46,260 nt of DNA from Chitinophagales bacterium (GCA_017303395.1 JAFLBN010000024.1:1-46260); one strand, 5' to 3'. Positions 35,385 through 43,716 are shown, counted from the first letter of the stretch. The notes: generated by a model from the letters alone, not told the origin. Translations and numbers: made by a program.

Positions 35385-36068
35385 CTAATCGCAGCTTTCA
35401 ATTTCCGAAAGTTTTTTTTCATAGGCGTGCGCTATTTTGTCAGCTTTTTCCTTTCCAACACGATTAACAATGATGTTGTAGGCATCTTTTCTCCACCTTT
35501 CTTGTGTTGAATCACTTGTAAGGTTCTCCAATGTTCGCACTTGCACTAACTCAGTTTTGAAGTAGTTTTCTATATCGCTTTTGATTGTAGCTGCCTGAGT
35601 GCTATCAACAAAGCCTTCCTCTAAGGCAAAACCAGTAGTTTGAGACGCAATTACCCCTGCTTCTTCTATGCTTAGTTGATCGACATCCATTCCTTCGTAC
35701 CATCTACCTTTGTCTCGGAAACTTGCACGCAATTCCTTTAGAATTGATGTATCGGTAATAAGTTCTGCTTCTATATTGTTTTTGACAAATAGGTCTTCTA
35801 ACATTTGCTCATTAATAGTATTATGACCGTTCCAAACAAATGCTATCACCGTCCCCTGGCGATTTGTCCAAGACTCTTTTACAGCCTTCTCCTTCTCTGT
35901 AGCTACAAACAAAGGTTTAATACGGCTACCGCAACCTATTTCAGGCGCAGCACCACATACTAACGGCACTTTATAAAAGGAAACATCTTCTTTTACGGTA
36001 TTGGGATTCGATTGGCATCCCAATAAGAACGTTGCTGCAATTGTAATGAAAAAGATTAGCTGCTTCAT
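35385..36068 (-). CDS. Lipoprotein of a metal-resistance operon
   Basis: 227 residues. Lipobox LLGC (Cys18) places it on the periplasmic or outer-membrane side. After a short linker comes 'PLVCGAAPEIGCGSRIKPLF', with two cysteines that could bind a soft metal. The remainder is helical and charged. The gene sits 3 bp after arsR and 15 bp before merC, so it is part of the same transcript. I recall similar proteins next to MerC/ArsR genes in Flavobacteriia and Sphingobacteriia, but no function is established that I can cite. Confidence 0.75.
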   Translation of the reverse strand: MKQLIFFITIAATFLLGCQSNPNTVKEDVSFYKVPLVCGAAPEIGCGSRIKPLFVATEKEKAVKESWTNRQGTVIAFVWNGHNTINEQMLEDLFVKNNIEAELITDTSILKELRASFRDKGRWYEGMDVDQLSIEEAGVIASQTTGFALEEGFVDSTQAATIKSDIENYFKTELVQVRTLENLTSDSTQERWRKDAYNIIVNRVGKEKADKIAHAYEKKLSEIESCD

Positions 36069-36071
36069 ATA

Positions 36072-36440
36072 CTATGATTTTATAGCTTCCTGATTATGAT
36101 TGATATGCTTGAAAAATGGAGTAAGTATCTTTCTGTGGTTTAACTTAAGAGAATAGTAGATAGTTTGTCCTTCTTTGCGAGGCTCGATAATATTTCCATC
36201 CTTTAGCTTTCTTAAATGCTGTGAAATAGCAGGTATACTCATTCCCAGTATGTCACTTAGATCACAAGGACACAGTTCTTTTTCTTCATCTAGCAGATAA
36301 AGAATTTTGAGTCTAACTTCATTACCTGCCAAGTCTAATACACTTGATAGCTCTTTAAATGAAGAATCACATGTTTTAATTTTTTCCCTGCAATCTGTTA
36401 TCTGCTCTTTGTCGGCAAATTGCCTAATGCACGTTTCCAT
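36072..36440 (-). CDS. ArsR-family metal-responsive repressor
   Basis: 122 residues. Winged helix with 'LDLAGNEVRLKILYLLDEEKE', the metal-site motif ELCPCDL (Cys57, Cys59) at the start of the recognition region, 'SIPAISQHLRKLKDGNII' and the wing 'RKEGQTIYYSL'. An extra cysteine-containing N-terminus (Cys4, Cys17, Cys24) could complete a thiolate site. It should repress its own operon until Hg(II), As(III) or a similar ion binds. It replaces MerR, the usual regulator of mer operons in Proteobacteria. A palindromic operator lies just upstream. Confidence 0.92.
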   Translation of the reverse strand: METCIRQFADKEQITDCREKIKTCDSSFKELSSVLDLAGNEVRLKILYLLDEEKELCPCDLSDILGMSIPAISQHLRKLKDGNIIEPRKEGQTIYYSLKLNHRKILTPFFKHINHNQEAIKS

Positions 36441-36463
36441 ATCGCGAAGATATGAATTTTCTT

Positions 36464-36483
36464 ATTTAAGCAAATGCTTAAAT
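36464..36483. promoter_or_regulatory. ArsR operator, 9-2-9 inverted repeat
   Basis: ATTTAAGCA-AA-TGCTTAAAT is a perfect inverted repeat with a 2-nt centre, 24 bp before the arsR ATG. It resembles the imperfect 12-2-12 sites bound by ArsR/SmtB dimers. Binding here would block the promoter and give self-repression of the metal operon. Confidence 0.75.
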
Positions 36484-36625
36484 ATTCTTTTAATTGGATC
36501 AAAATCCTAAAGACGATATGCGAACTCGAATAAAAAGAAAGAGCGAATATTTGGATAAACCATAGAATGCAACTATGTTTAACAGCAATAATTCTGCTGA
36601 TAAAATAAAAATCTTGTTCTCGTTT

Positions 36626-36940
36626 TCAGGTGATAGGTTCTGCATTGTACCATGCTAAATCCATAGCATTTTCAATATAAGCCATTATTGTTTGTTGCCT
36701 GTTCAGTGCAAGTTCAGATTTCTGAAGTGTCAATAATTCTTTAAACTGCGGGCTATCTGTTCCATATTCCTTTTCAAATTGCAGCCAGTCATAATCAAGT
36801 CTATGTCGCAGGCTTTCGGGTATATCGTCCTGCTGCTCATCCGTTTTAACATGCCATAGCTCAGCCATGTGCTTTTCACGAACTGCACGAAATTCATCCA
36901 ATTCCTTTTGATGCTTCTAGTGTAATTCTTCCAGTTTCAT
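36626..36940 (-). pseudogene. Mobilization-accessory gene with early in-frame stop
   Basis: From ATG 36940, 14 bp after the relaxase stop, the frame reads MKLEELH, then TAG (36919-36917), then KHQKELDEFRAVREK and on to the natural end at 36626. One base change (CAG to TAG) explains the stop. A restart at ATG 36901 would still give 91 residues (MDEFRAVREKHMAELWHV), so a shortened protein may be made. The protein is helical and charged with no recognised domain. Its place directly after the relaxase suggests a relaxosome or stability role. Confidence 0.6.
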
Positions 36941-36953
36941 GATGTAGCGTTTC

Positions 36954-38042
36954 CTAATCAATATCCATCCCCCTCTCACGGTCACGCCCTGGCTTTTGTT
37001 GCAATTGCTGCTTAAATGCTTCGCGGCGTTTTTCTTTGTCCTTTTGTTTATCCGTTCCTGTATCAGCCTTGTTTTCGGCAAACTTCTGCTTCACATCTTT
37101 GTCTGCCTGCTGTCCCGTCACACCCGGCTTGTTCTCTTTAAACAGGTCTTGGGTGTTCTGCTGTTCAGGTTGTTGCTGGCTGCTCTTGCCAGTCATGTCT
37201 TTACCATTGTCTGCAAACTGTTTCTGCATGGTTATAATTTTAGTTGTTAAATTCAGTGTCTGTTTGCCAGTACCGCCGCTGCGTTCCTGTGCGTCATTCT
37301 GATTTTTACGCGCCAGCGCTATAGCGTCCTTCTCTCCTAACAGGGTTTCATGGCGCAGGCGGGTGCGAACCTCTTTCAGCCTCACGCCCTGCAATTGCCG
37401 GGTAAGGTCGTAAGACCGTCCATTCTCGTCCACGACCATGTAAGGGCTGCGGCCTGAACCTTCTGATATAATATACCCGTTCTGCCGTGCCGCCTTTACA
37501 AACTGCGCCCCTGTGCCTGTCTGATGCCACAAGGCAGACAGAGAGGCTTTCAGTTCCGGGCGGTGCTTGTTCCGGTGCGGGGTTGGTGCCTGCCCAAAAG
37601 TGGCTTCCATTTCTTTCCTGGCACGGTCTTGCGCAAGGCGCGAAAAACTGTCACTGACCATTTTGCCCTGTTCATGCGAGTATCGCTCCCAGACCACATG
37701 CGCATGGGTACGCCCTTTCTTGGTATGCAACACAATCGCCCGTGACTGCTCTTCCAACCCTAACTGCTTACCGAGGATGTCAGCAGCCAGCAGCCAGTGG
37801 TCATCATTCATGGCAGCATCTTCACCGATAGCAGGGTTAATCTGTGCATGGTATAAACCCTTTTCACTTTTCGAGAGTTCAGCACTCACGCCCATCAGGA
37901 ATACTGCACGGTGCAGGTCTTCGGTTTCAGGGTTAAGTTGTCCGTTCACGTCCAGAATGCGGATAGCTTCATTCTCTTTCTTTGCCAGCAGGTAATGGGA
38001 TAGCTGCCGTGCATTCCCGCGACTATTCCCCCTGATGACCAT
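36954..38042 (-). CDS. Relaxase / mobilization nuclease (MobA-VirD2-like)
   Basis: 362 residues. N-terminal relaxase domain beginning 'MVIRGNSRGNARQLSHYLLAK', a pattern seen in Bacteroidota relaxases of the MobA/VirD2 superfamily. The metal-binding histidines are in 'GRTHAHVVWERY' (His113, His115), with the third ligand probably upstream; the catalytic tyrosine is near the N-terminus (Tyr17 is a candidate). Residues about 255-362 are low-complexity, Q/K/D-rich and probably disordered. It should nick at oriT and pilot the strand with the coupling protein. It overlaps mobC by 20 bp, so they are translated together. Confidence 0.88.
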   Translation of the reverse strand: MVIRGNSRGNARQLSHYLLAKKENEAIRILDVNGQLNPETEDLHRAVFLMGVSAELSKSEKGLYHAQINPAIGEDAAMNDDHWLLAADILGKQLGLEEQSRAIVLHTKKGRTHAHVVWERYSHEQGKMVSDSFSRLAQDRARKEMEATFGQAPTPHRNKHRPELKASLSALWHQTGTGAQFVKAARQNGYIISEGSGRSPYMVVDENGRSYDLTRQLQGVRLKEVRTRLRHETLLGEKDAIALARKNQNDAQERSGGTGKQTLNLTTKIITMQKQFADNGKDMTGKSSQQQPEQQNTQDLFKENKPGVTGQQADKDVKQKFAENKADTGTDKQKDKEKRREAFKQQLQQKPGRDRERGMDID

Positions 38043-38406
38043 GACCTAGTTCCTTTGCGATTGTTGCCGTTACCTGTTTAATGCCCTGCAAGGCTTCGTT
38101 GATTAATTCAACGGATAAGCCTGACAGGCTGTCTGAATCCGCACGGCGGTTCAGCGCCCTTGCAATCTGGTTGGCATTGCTGCCGACCTTGTTTAGTTCT
38201 GCCTGCAAGCGAATGAGCATTGCACGTTCCGGTGTTGCCTGTTTACCATGCGGCTTGCTGCCAATGGTATGGACACGCACGAAATCACTCGGTGTCAACC
38301 CAGCCTGTTTGGCTCGTTGCACGAGTAATTTTTTTTCACCTGCGGTGAACCGAACCTTGAAAACAAGGTCGCGGTTTTCACCGCTCCCTTTCGTGGGTCG
38401 TGCCAT
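38023..38406 (-). CDS. mobC: MobC-type relaxosome accessory protein
   Basis: 127 residues. Ribbon-helix-helix-like N-terminus ('FKVRFTAGEKKLLVQRAKQAGLTPSDFVR', family pattern) followed by the MobC-type stretch 'LNKVGSNANQIARALN'. MobC proteins bind oriT and open the DNA for the relaxase. It is the first gene of the mob operon and sits next to the candidate oriT. Symbol given for the family. Confidence 0.88.
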   Translation of the reverse strand: MARPTKGSGENRDLVFKVRFTAGEKKLLVQRAKQAGLTPSDFVRVHTIGSKPHGKQATPERAMLIRLQAELNKVGSNANQIARALNRRADSDSLSGLSVELINEALQGIKQVTATIAKELGHGHQGE

Positions 38407-38783
38407 AAAATCCGTTTGCGGGTTTATTGTTTTGGTCTGTTGAAAGCTGCAAGCAGAGGGTCAAGGGAGAAAAGTGCAGCGTTCTCCCTTGCAAGACGGT
38501 TTGTGCCCAAAACTTGTTTTTGTGGCCACAAACCACGTCTTGCAACAAGACTAAAACAATAGCTCACTCACACTGCGCTGTCAAGGAAAAAACGAAAAAT
38601 TAAACATCAATTCAATGACATACGATACAGTTTCATGCCATGCAACCTCGTTCAGATTTCAACAAACTATGTGCAAATTTTTTTTGAAGTACGGGAATGC
38701 TGCACAAAAACACAACCGGAAAAACACCGAGAATATTCAAGAAAAACACTCCTGTGTAAAAACGGGCTGCATTATATATTAGC
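38407..38783. other. Candidate oriT region between divergent mobC and coupling-protein genes
   Basis: Two neighbouring inverted repeats stand out. CAAGGGAGAA (38462-38471) pairs perfectly with TTCTCCCTTG (38482-38491), 10-nt loop. GCAAGACG-GTTTGTG (38491-38505) pairs with CACAAAC-C-ACGTCTTGC (38527-38543) with a 2-nt bulge. Stacked hairpins beside mobC are where oriT is expected. The exact nic site cannot be read from the sequence. The rest, up to 38783, is AT-rich and without a gene. Confidence 0.65.
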
Positions 38784-40598
38784 ATGATAAATCTCCTCTG
38801 TATGAATGCCTCCGGCAAAAAGCATTTATTCGATGTTACTTCCGAAGAGTTGCAATTATTATTTGAACGCCGTCCCAATCCAGAAAACAGTACAAGGATT
38901 ATCCTTTGGATAGCAACTGTCGTTTTGACGCCAATCACCCTGATTGGTTCTCTGCTTGGATATGTGCGTGCCTATAATCGTTTCATGCGTCCAAAAGACG
39001 AATACCCTGAGTTTTATCCGATGCGTCCGATTGTGCGCATAGCTATGTTGCTAGGTGCGCTTTTGATATGGGCGGTATTGTTTGCCTGCATGTTTGTGAT
39101 TGTGGAGTTCGTACCAGTCGACTGGCTACGGGATGGGACAATATGGTACTATATCGGCATTAACCTGATATTCGGGTTATTCGTCTTCCTGATATTCAGG
39201 CGGTGGCGTATCGGGATGCATAATGCTTTGGTCGAGGGCAACAAATTCGGTTCTGCCCGGTTTGCCCGTCCAGATGAATTAGCCCCGTATTTGCCCATGA
39301 AGGGCTTTTATATCGGTGGTGGCTACAGCTTTCAGGATAAGGGGCATATCCTTACCGTAGCCGGCACAAGGGGTGGCAAAGGCACCAACCTGATTATCCC
39401 GAACCTGTTAGGCGCCAGCGACTATCAGGGGTCTTGGGTCGTAATAGACCCCAAAGGTGAGAACGCGGCTATTACCGCACGTTACCAAAGGGAACGGGGA
39501 CAGAACGTGGTTGTCCTAAACCCGTGGGGGCTGCTGGCAGATAGCCTCGGGGAAGCCCATAGTTATAACCCACTCGATATACTGGCAGACAATACCAATA
39601 TTAACCTTGTAGATGATGCCCAGATGATAGCGGAAATGATTGTCCCGATAGACCGTAATGATCATAACAAGTTCTTTACCGATAATGCCAGGGCGATTAT
39701 CGCAGGCTTGCTGCTGCACATGGTGACGTTCGAGGACAAACCGATTGAACGCAGTTTAAAGACGCTATGGGAATGGGTACGTCTGCCAGAAAATGACTGG
39801 ATAGAGTTGCTTGCAGATATGAATGTCAATGACCATGAGTTATTTGGCAATACGGTAAAGCAGGCTGCCAACGAAACTGCCAAATTGATGAAAGCAGGCG
39901 ACAAGACCTGGGGTAATATTATTTCCTCGGTATTGCAATGCACCGACTTCCTAAAATCCCCTGCCTTGCAAAAATCAATGGAAAGCGGGTTTGACCCGAA
40001 AACTTTATCAGATGGTAAGACTACGCTGTATGTAATTATTCCAGCCGACAAGCTGCAAAGCCACGCAAGATGGTTGCGTCTGGTGGTGACAACCAGCATG
40101 CGGGCTGTTGTGCGCAAGCCGAATAAAAGGGTTGCATTCCTGTTGGATGAATTTGCTGCGTTGGGTTATCTGCCGGAAATAGAAACGGCGTTAAGTACAT
40201 ACGCAGGGTTTGAGATTACAGTATGGACAATCCTGCAATCGCTGATACAGCTAAAGGCACATTATAAGGATAATTGGGAAACCTTTGTCGGTAATTCTAC
40301 AATACGCCAGTTCTTTAGCGTCAATGATAACTTTACGGCTGAATATGCCAGCACGGCAATCGGTGAAACCTCGCATGTTGTTTCAGAGAGAAACAGGTTT
40401 GGTCTGGGCAAGTCTGAATCCAATAAACGACCATTGGTTACACCTGATGAATTACGCCGTGTATCAGGTAAAAACATCTTCGCCTTTATTGCTGATAATG
40501 CTGTGACCTATTATCCGAAGCTGCCTTATTACGAGATGCAGCGATTGAATGATAATGGCAAGGTGAGGTTTGACGAAAATCCATATTTTAAGGAATAA
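38784..40598 (+). CDS. VirD4/TraG-family type IV coupling protein
   Basis: 604 residues. Membrane segments at about 38-60, 88-113 and 122-140, then a cytosolic ATPase. The Walker A region is 'VAGTRGGKGTN' (Lys199) and Walker B 'VAFLLDEFAALG' (Asp455, Glu456). 'WVVIDPKGENAAITARY' and 'GFEITVWTILQSLIQL' are standard T4CP features. It docks the relaxase-DNA complex onto a type IV secretion channel. Having its own coupling protein but no channel genes in view, the module would borrow a channel from another element. Divergent from mobC, 377 bp apart. Confidence 0.93.
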   Translation: MINLLCMNASGKKHLFDVTSEELQLLFERRPNPENSTRIILWIATVVLTPITLIGSLLGYVRAYNRFMRPKDEYPEFYPMRPIVRIAMLLGALLIWAVLFACMFVIVEFVPVDWLRDGTIWYYIGINLIFGLFVFLIFRRWRIGMHNALVEGNKFGSARFARPDELAPYLPMKGFYIGGGYSFQDKGHILTVAGTRGGKGTNLIIPNLLGASDYQGSWVVIDPKGENAAITARYQRERGQNVVVLNPWGLLADSLGEAHSYNPLDILADNTNINLVDDAQMIAEMIVPIDRNDHNKFFTDNARAIIAGLLLHMVTFEDKPIERSLKTLWEWVRLPENDWIELLADMNVNDHELFGNTVKQAANETAKLMKAGDKTWGNIISSVLQCTDFLKSPALQKSMESGFDPKTLSDGKTTLYVIIPADKLQSHARWLRLVVTTSMRAVVRKPNKRVAFLLDEFAALGYLPEIETALSTYAGFEITVWTILQSLIQLKAHYKDNWETFVGNSTIRQFFSVNDNFTAEYASTAIGETSHVVSERNRFGLGKSESNKRPLVTPDELRRVSGKNIFAFIADNAVTYYPKLPYYEMQRLNDNGKVRFDENPYFKE

Positions 40599-40632
40599 AT
40601 ATTATATTTAATAATCTCAAAAAACAATTCTT

Positions 40633-40893
40633 ATGAAGAACTACCACCAATTTATTGACGATTTGATGATCACTGTTAATGCCGCTGTAACAGGAGCTGA
40701 GCTGCATTCCTTAGCACGTAATAGACAGTTAAACGCCACTCTACGCTGTGCTCGTTGTGTCTCAACAATATATTTATCTGTTGACCAAATATATCATGCG
40801 CATCTTCATAGAAATGCAGCACCACCAAAGGTAACCTGCCCAAATTGTAACTGTACAAGCGATAGTCATGAATACATCGGCATTTCAAGATAG
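40633..40893 (+). CDS. Small zinc-ribbon protein overlapping the HAD-fusion gene
   Basis: 86 residues. C-x2-C ('LRCARCVS', about 38-41) and C-x2-C-x-C ('VTCPNCNCTS', about 69-74) would make a zinc ribbon. The N-terminal 35 residues look helical. Its 3' end overlaps the next gene's start by 26 bp, which suggests coupled expression of a two-gene unit. No family recognised. The ribosome-binding site is poor (A-rich leader only), as is common in Bacteroidota. Confidence 0.6.
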   Translation: MKNYHQFIDDLMITVNAAVTGAELHSLARNRQLNATLRCARCVSTIYLSVDQIYHAHLHRNAAPPKVTCPNCNCTSDSHEYIGISR

Positions 40894-42736
40894 CTTAGAT
40901 ACAGAGCAAAATATTATAGGGTCAATTAGCAGGGGTGATATCAGAGTAGTTCTATTGGCTATTCTGGTAATTGCTTTGCCATTTTCGCTGTATTACTCAT
41001 ATAACCTGTATCGTTCTGGCACTTTTAGAAAACCATACACCGCAACATTGATAAGCGGTATGGCAATTGCGTTTGTCGTTGTAGCTGCTATATTCTTTTC
41101 AAACTTTACAGATGTCCTATTATTACTAATTCCTGTAGTAATATATTTTCACAATAAACATCTTGGCAAGAATAGGTCAGAAGTTAAAACGATAAATTTT
41201 ATAAATCCAAGAGATTTAGAATATAGCAATATACTTTACTCTATAATTTCTGAGTTCTGTAATTCGCACAATAGTTCATATAAACTTAATCGTATTGCAT
41301 TTGGTGTCGGCACTGCTATTACTCAGAACAATGCCTTCAAAACTTCGATTAAAGAAAATCCACACGTCATCATACTTGTTGCAAATGAAACCAATGATGA
41401 TTTATTTAAAAATATTAAGTCTGCTTATCAAAGTAACATTCCAGTTATATTAGTCGACTATCCAATTTCAACCGATGATTTTGTTTATAATAAAATTTCG
41501 CCTGTTGCACATATTTCATCTGACTTTGAATTAGGCGGAAAATTAGCGGCAAAAGCAATGATAAATTTAATAGACGAGAAAGGTAATATCATAATTATTT
41601 CAGGGCCAAAAAATTCAGAGTCATCCGAAATCAGAAGGAAGGCCTTTATTGGTGAAATAATTGAATGGGCTCCTGACATACATATTTCATATTGTGGATA
41701 TGTAAATGATTGGACGGAAGATGAAGCGAGAAAAGTATTTAGAATCGCAAAACATAAGCTTGCAGAAAAGAAAATTAATATTGATGGAATATTCTGCTGC
41801 AATGATACTTTAGCCTTAGGAGTCTTGGCTGAATTAGGAGATGCAAACATTGCGGTTATTGGTTATGATGGAATCAAAGGTGCAATTGAAAGTATAAAAA
41901 GGGGTAAACTCGCAGCAACTATTGATGTACAAATTAATGAACAAGCGTCAGCGATAATTGATGAAATGAAAACAGCCTTAGAAACGCCAACAGTTCATAT
42001 AAAAAATGCATCCAAGAAAAAACCTATTGAGCCTAAGATTGTGGAGAATACAGTGCCTAAAATAAAAAAGAGAATTACTAACTATAAAGCTATCCTCTTT
42101 GATATGGATGGCTTGATGCTCGACAATGAAAAGTATCAGCTCGAATCGTTTAATTTGGCATTAAAATCTCATGATATCACATTGACGGATAAAGATTGGA
42201 ATAAGTACGTCGGCATGTCTCAAAAAAACATTTTTCTTGATATTGCTAAATGTTTTCCAGAGGTAAAGATGGATTTGCAGAATCTATTATCATTAAAGAA
42301 AACAGCATATTTTGGTGTCATTAAAAACAATTTAAAACCAGCAAAGGGTTTATACACTTTACTTGAATATATTTATCAACATAGGGAATTAAAATGTGCA
42401 ATTGTATCTTCTTCTCCAAGGACAGATATAATGGAAATCGTGCAACTTCTTGGGATTGAAAAGTACTTTCATGAAATAGTTTCAGCGTATGATCTTGATA
42501 AACCTAAACCTAATAAAGATTGTTATTTATTTGCATGTACAGAGTTAAAAGTATCACCTTCTGAGTGTTTAGTTTTGGAAGATTCGGAGGTTGGTATTCT
42601 AGCTGCTAAGGCAGCAAAAATGGAATGTATTGCTATACCAAACGAATATTCTAAACATCAAAACCTTTCACATACTAGTCATGTGTTAGAAGATTTGGAA
42701 AAAATTATTAATTTCCTTGATAGCAATATATCATAA
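40868..42736 (+). CDS. Fusion protein: membrane anchor + LacI/RbsB-type sugar-binding fold + HAD phosphatase
   Basis: 622 residues in three parts. (1) Three membrane segments at about 26-46, 60-78 and 81-95; basic loops (YRSGTFRKP, HNKHLGKNR) suggest the rest stays in the cytosol. (2) About 110-375, a type I periplasmic-binding/LacI-like fold: 'ISSDFELGGKLAAKAM', 'IIIISGPKNSESSEIRRKAF', 'GIFCCNDTLALGVLAEL', 'VIGYDGIKGAIESIKRGKLA'. (3) After a K/P linker, a beta-phosphoglucomutase-like HAD domain from 406: nucleophile Asp412 and Asp414 (FDMDGLMLDNE), Ser514 region (VSSSPR), Lys545 (DKPKP), Glu571-Asp572 (LEDSEVG). All catalytic residues are present. A membrane-bound, ligand-controlled sugar-phosphate phosphatase or mutase is an inference. 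I know of no named family with this order. Confidence 0.85.
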   Translation: MNTSAFQDSLDTEQNIIGSISRGDIRVVLLAILVIALPFSLYYSYNLYRSGTFRKPYTATLISGMAIAFVVVAAIFFSNFTDVLLLLIPVVIYFHNKHLGKNRSEVKTINFINPRDLEYSNILYSIISEFCNSHNSSYKLNRIAFGVGTAITQNNAFKTSIKENPHVIILVANETNDDLFKNIKSAYQSNIPVILVDYPISTDDFVYNKISPVAHISSDFELGGKLAAKAMINLIDEKGNIIIISGPKNSESSEIRRKAFIGEIIEWAPDIHISYCGYVNDWTEDEARKVFRIAKHKLAEKKINIDGIFCCNDTLALGVLAELGDANIAVIGYDGIKGAIESIKRGKLAATIDVQINEQASAIIDEMKTALETPTVHIKNASKKKPIEPKIVENTVPKIKKRITNYKAILFDMDGLMLDNEKYQLESFNLALKSHDITLTDKDWNKYVGMSQKNIFLDIAKCFPEVKMDLQNLLSLKKTAYFGVIKNNLKPAKGLYTLLEYIYQHRELKCAIVSSSPRTDIMEIVQLLGIEKYFHEIVSAYDLDKPKPNKDCYLFACTELKVSPSECLVLEDSEVGILAAKAAKMECIAIPNEYSKHQNLSHTSHVLEDLEKIINFLDSNIS

Positions 42737-42744
42737 CTCGAATT

Positions 42745-42782
42745 TACACAAAGATGCCCGATTGCTCGGGCATCTTTGTGTA
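42745..42782. terminator. Strong bidirectional terminator
   Basis: TACACAAAGATGCCCGA (42745-42761) and its exact reverse complement (42766-42782) enclose a TTGC loop: 17 perfect base pairs. It lies 8 bp after the HAD-fusion stop and 5 bp before the end of the convergent AlpA-type gene. Confidence 0.85.
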
Positions 42783-42787
42783 GAGAA

Positions 42788-42988
42788 TTATTGATGACTG
42801 TTTATATAATCTTTAATATCTTCTGCTCTCCACACTGTAATGCCAGTTCCTAATTTTACAGACTTAGGGAAACGCCCGGATTTTACACCATTCCACCATG
42901 TAGTCTTACTTACTGGGATATATTTCAACACGGTAGGCAAGCGCAAAAAACCAGTTTCAAGCAGTTTATCAATTTCAGTTTCAATCAT
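42788..42988 (-). CDS. AlpA-family DNA-binding regulator
   Basis: 66 residues of the AlpA/MerR-like winged-helix type: 'GFLRLPTVLKYIPVSKTTWWNGVKSGRFP' (family pattern) with 'VKLGTGITVWRAEDIKDYI' at the end. AlpA-type proteins act as excisionases or activators of integrase genes in P4-like elements. The P4-type integrase 1 kb away is the likely partner. A Shine-Dalgarno-like AAAGG precedes the ATG. Confidence 0.88.
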   Translation of the reverse strand: MIETEIDKLLETGFLRLPTVLKYIPVSKTTWWNGVKSGRFPKSVKLGTGITVWRAEDIKDYINSHQ

Positions 42989-43143
42989 TCATTGCCTTTC
43001 GTTTTAATAACTAATACGCACTGGATTTAACACAGTGCCTTGATTCTTTTTTTGGGGGAGCGTGCTTATAGTTGATTTCAGAAATTAGGTGTCTAAAAAA
43101 ACGATTTTTATAAGGGGATTAATGAAGGAATATAATCCGCATA

Positions 43144-43156
43144 ACCAGATGACAGC
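43144..43156 (+). repeat. 13-bp direct repeat, copy 1
   Basis: ACCAGATGACAGC, also at 43717-43729; TATAATCC stands 5-6 bp before each copy (43131-43138 and 43705-43712). The shared arrangement suggests a protein-binding site, for example for the integrase arm domain or AlpA. Confidence 0.45.
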
Positions 43157-43210
43157 CTATTAGGTTCACTTGGATAAGAATCTACCCTAATCACCATAAA
43201 GTGTCAAGGA

Positions 43211-43419
43211 CTATATTCCTACTTGAACTGTTGTATCCAGATAAGGCCAAAAACAGGCTTTGCTCCATTTTTTGAGCAATAGTTCGAGATTAATCCTTGC
43301 AGCTCGTATTGAAACTTCATCTACTTCAGCATGGACGTCAGATATTCTTGTCATTGCTCTGAAATCTGCACGACGATTATCTAAACTTTGCTTTTCCGAA
43401 ATTGTCTTTTTTCAGTCAT
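43211..43419 (-). pseudogene. Possible frameshifted small gene
   Basis: ATG 43419 (GGAGG 14 bp upstream) reads MTEK, then a run of six As; one added A would continue as KTISEKQSLDNRRADFRAM and 'VHAEVDEVSIRAARINLELL' to a stop at 43211. The second frame has protein-like composition with no stop for 66 codons, but no start codon. A lost base in the A-run is a simple explanation. No family recognised. Confidence 0.3.
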
Positions 43420-43526
43420 ACGCACTGCAAAGTCCTCCACAGAAATACTTCACCAAATAATGATGATTAAAACGTTATCTAAGATTTAGGACTGGAGGGA
43501 AGGAGTCTGTGAGGAACAATTTTAGT

Positions 43527-43646
43527 TTATTCTGGCAATCTATTCGTTAAACCCCACGGATTTATTTTTTGGACGCTATCGTTAATATTTGAACGTGTCT
43601 CTGCATAATCACTTTTAATATTTGTATTCTTACTTTCTCTACGCAT
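43527..43646 (-). other. Small ORF or decayed gene end
   Basis: ATG 43646 reads MRRESKNTNIKSDYAETRSN, then 'INDSVQKINPWGLTNRLPE' and stop (39 residues). The frame upstream (ALLQSFAYA) is open for only nine codons. It reads like the tail of a larger, broken protein. Confidence 0.25.
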
Positions 43647-43716
43647 AGCATAAGCAAAAGATTGTAATAGAGCTCACAATACTGCCTAAACAATAATAGA
43701 CGCTTATAATCCTTAG

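Noticed and set aside
43260-43460. 66-residue plus-strand ORF
   Set aside because: The opposite strand in the same place has better protein-like composition; no start signal or family.
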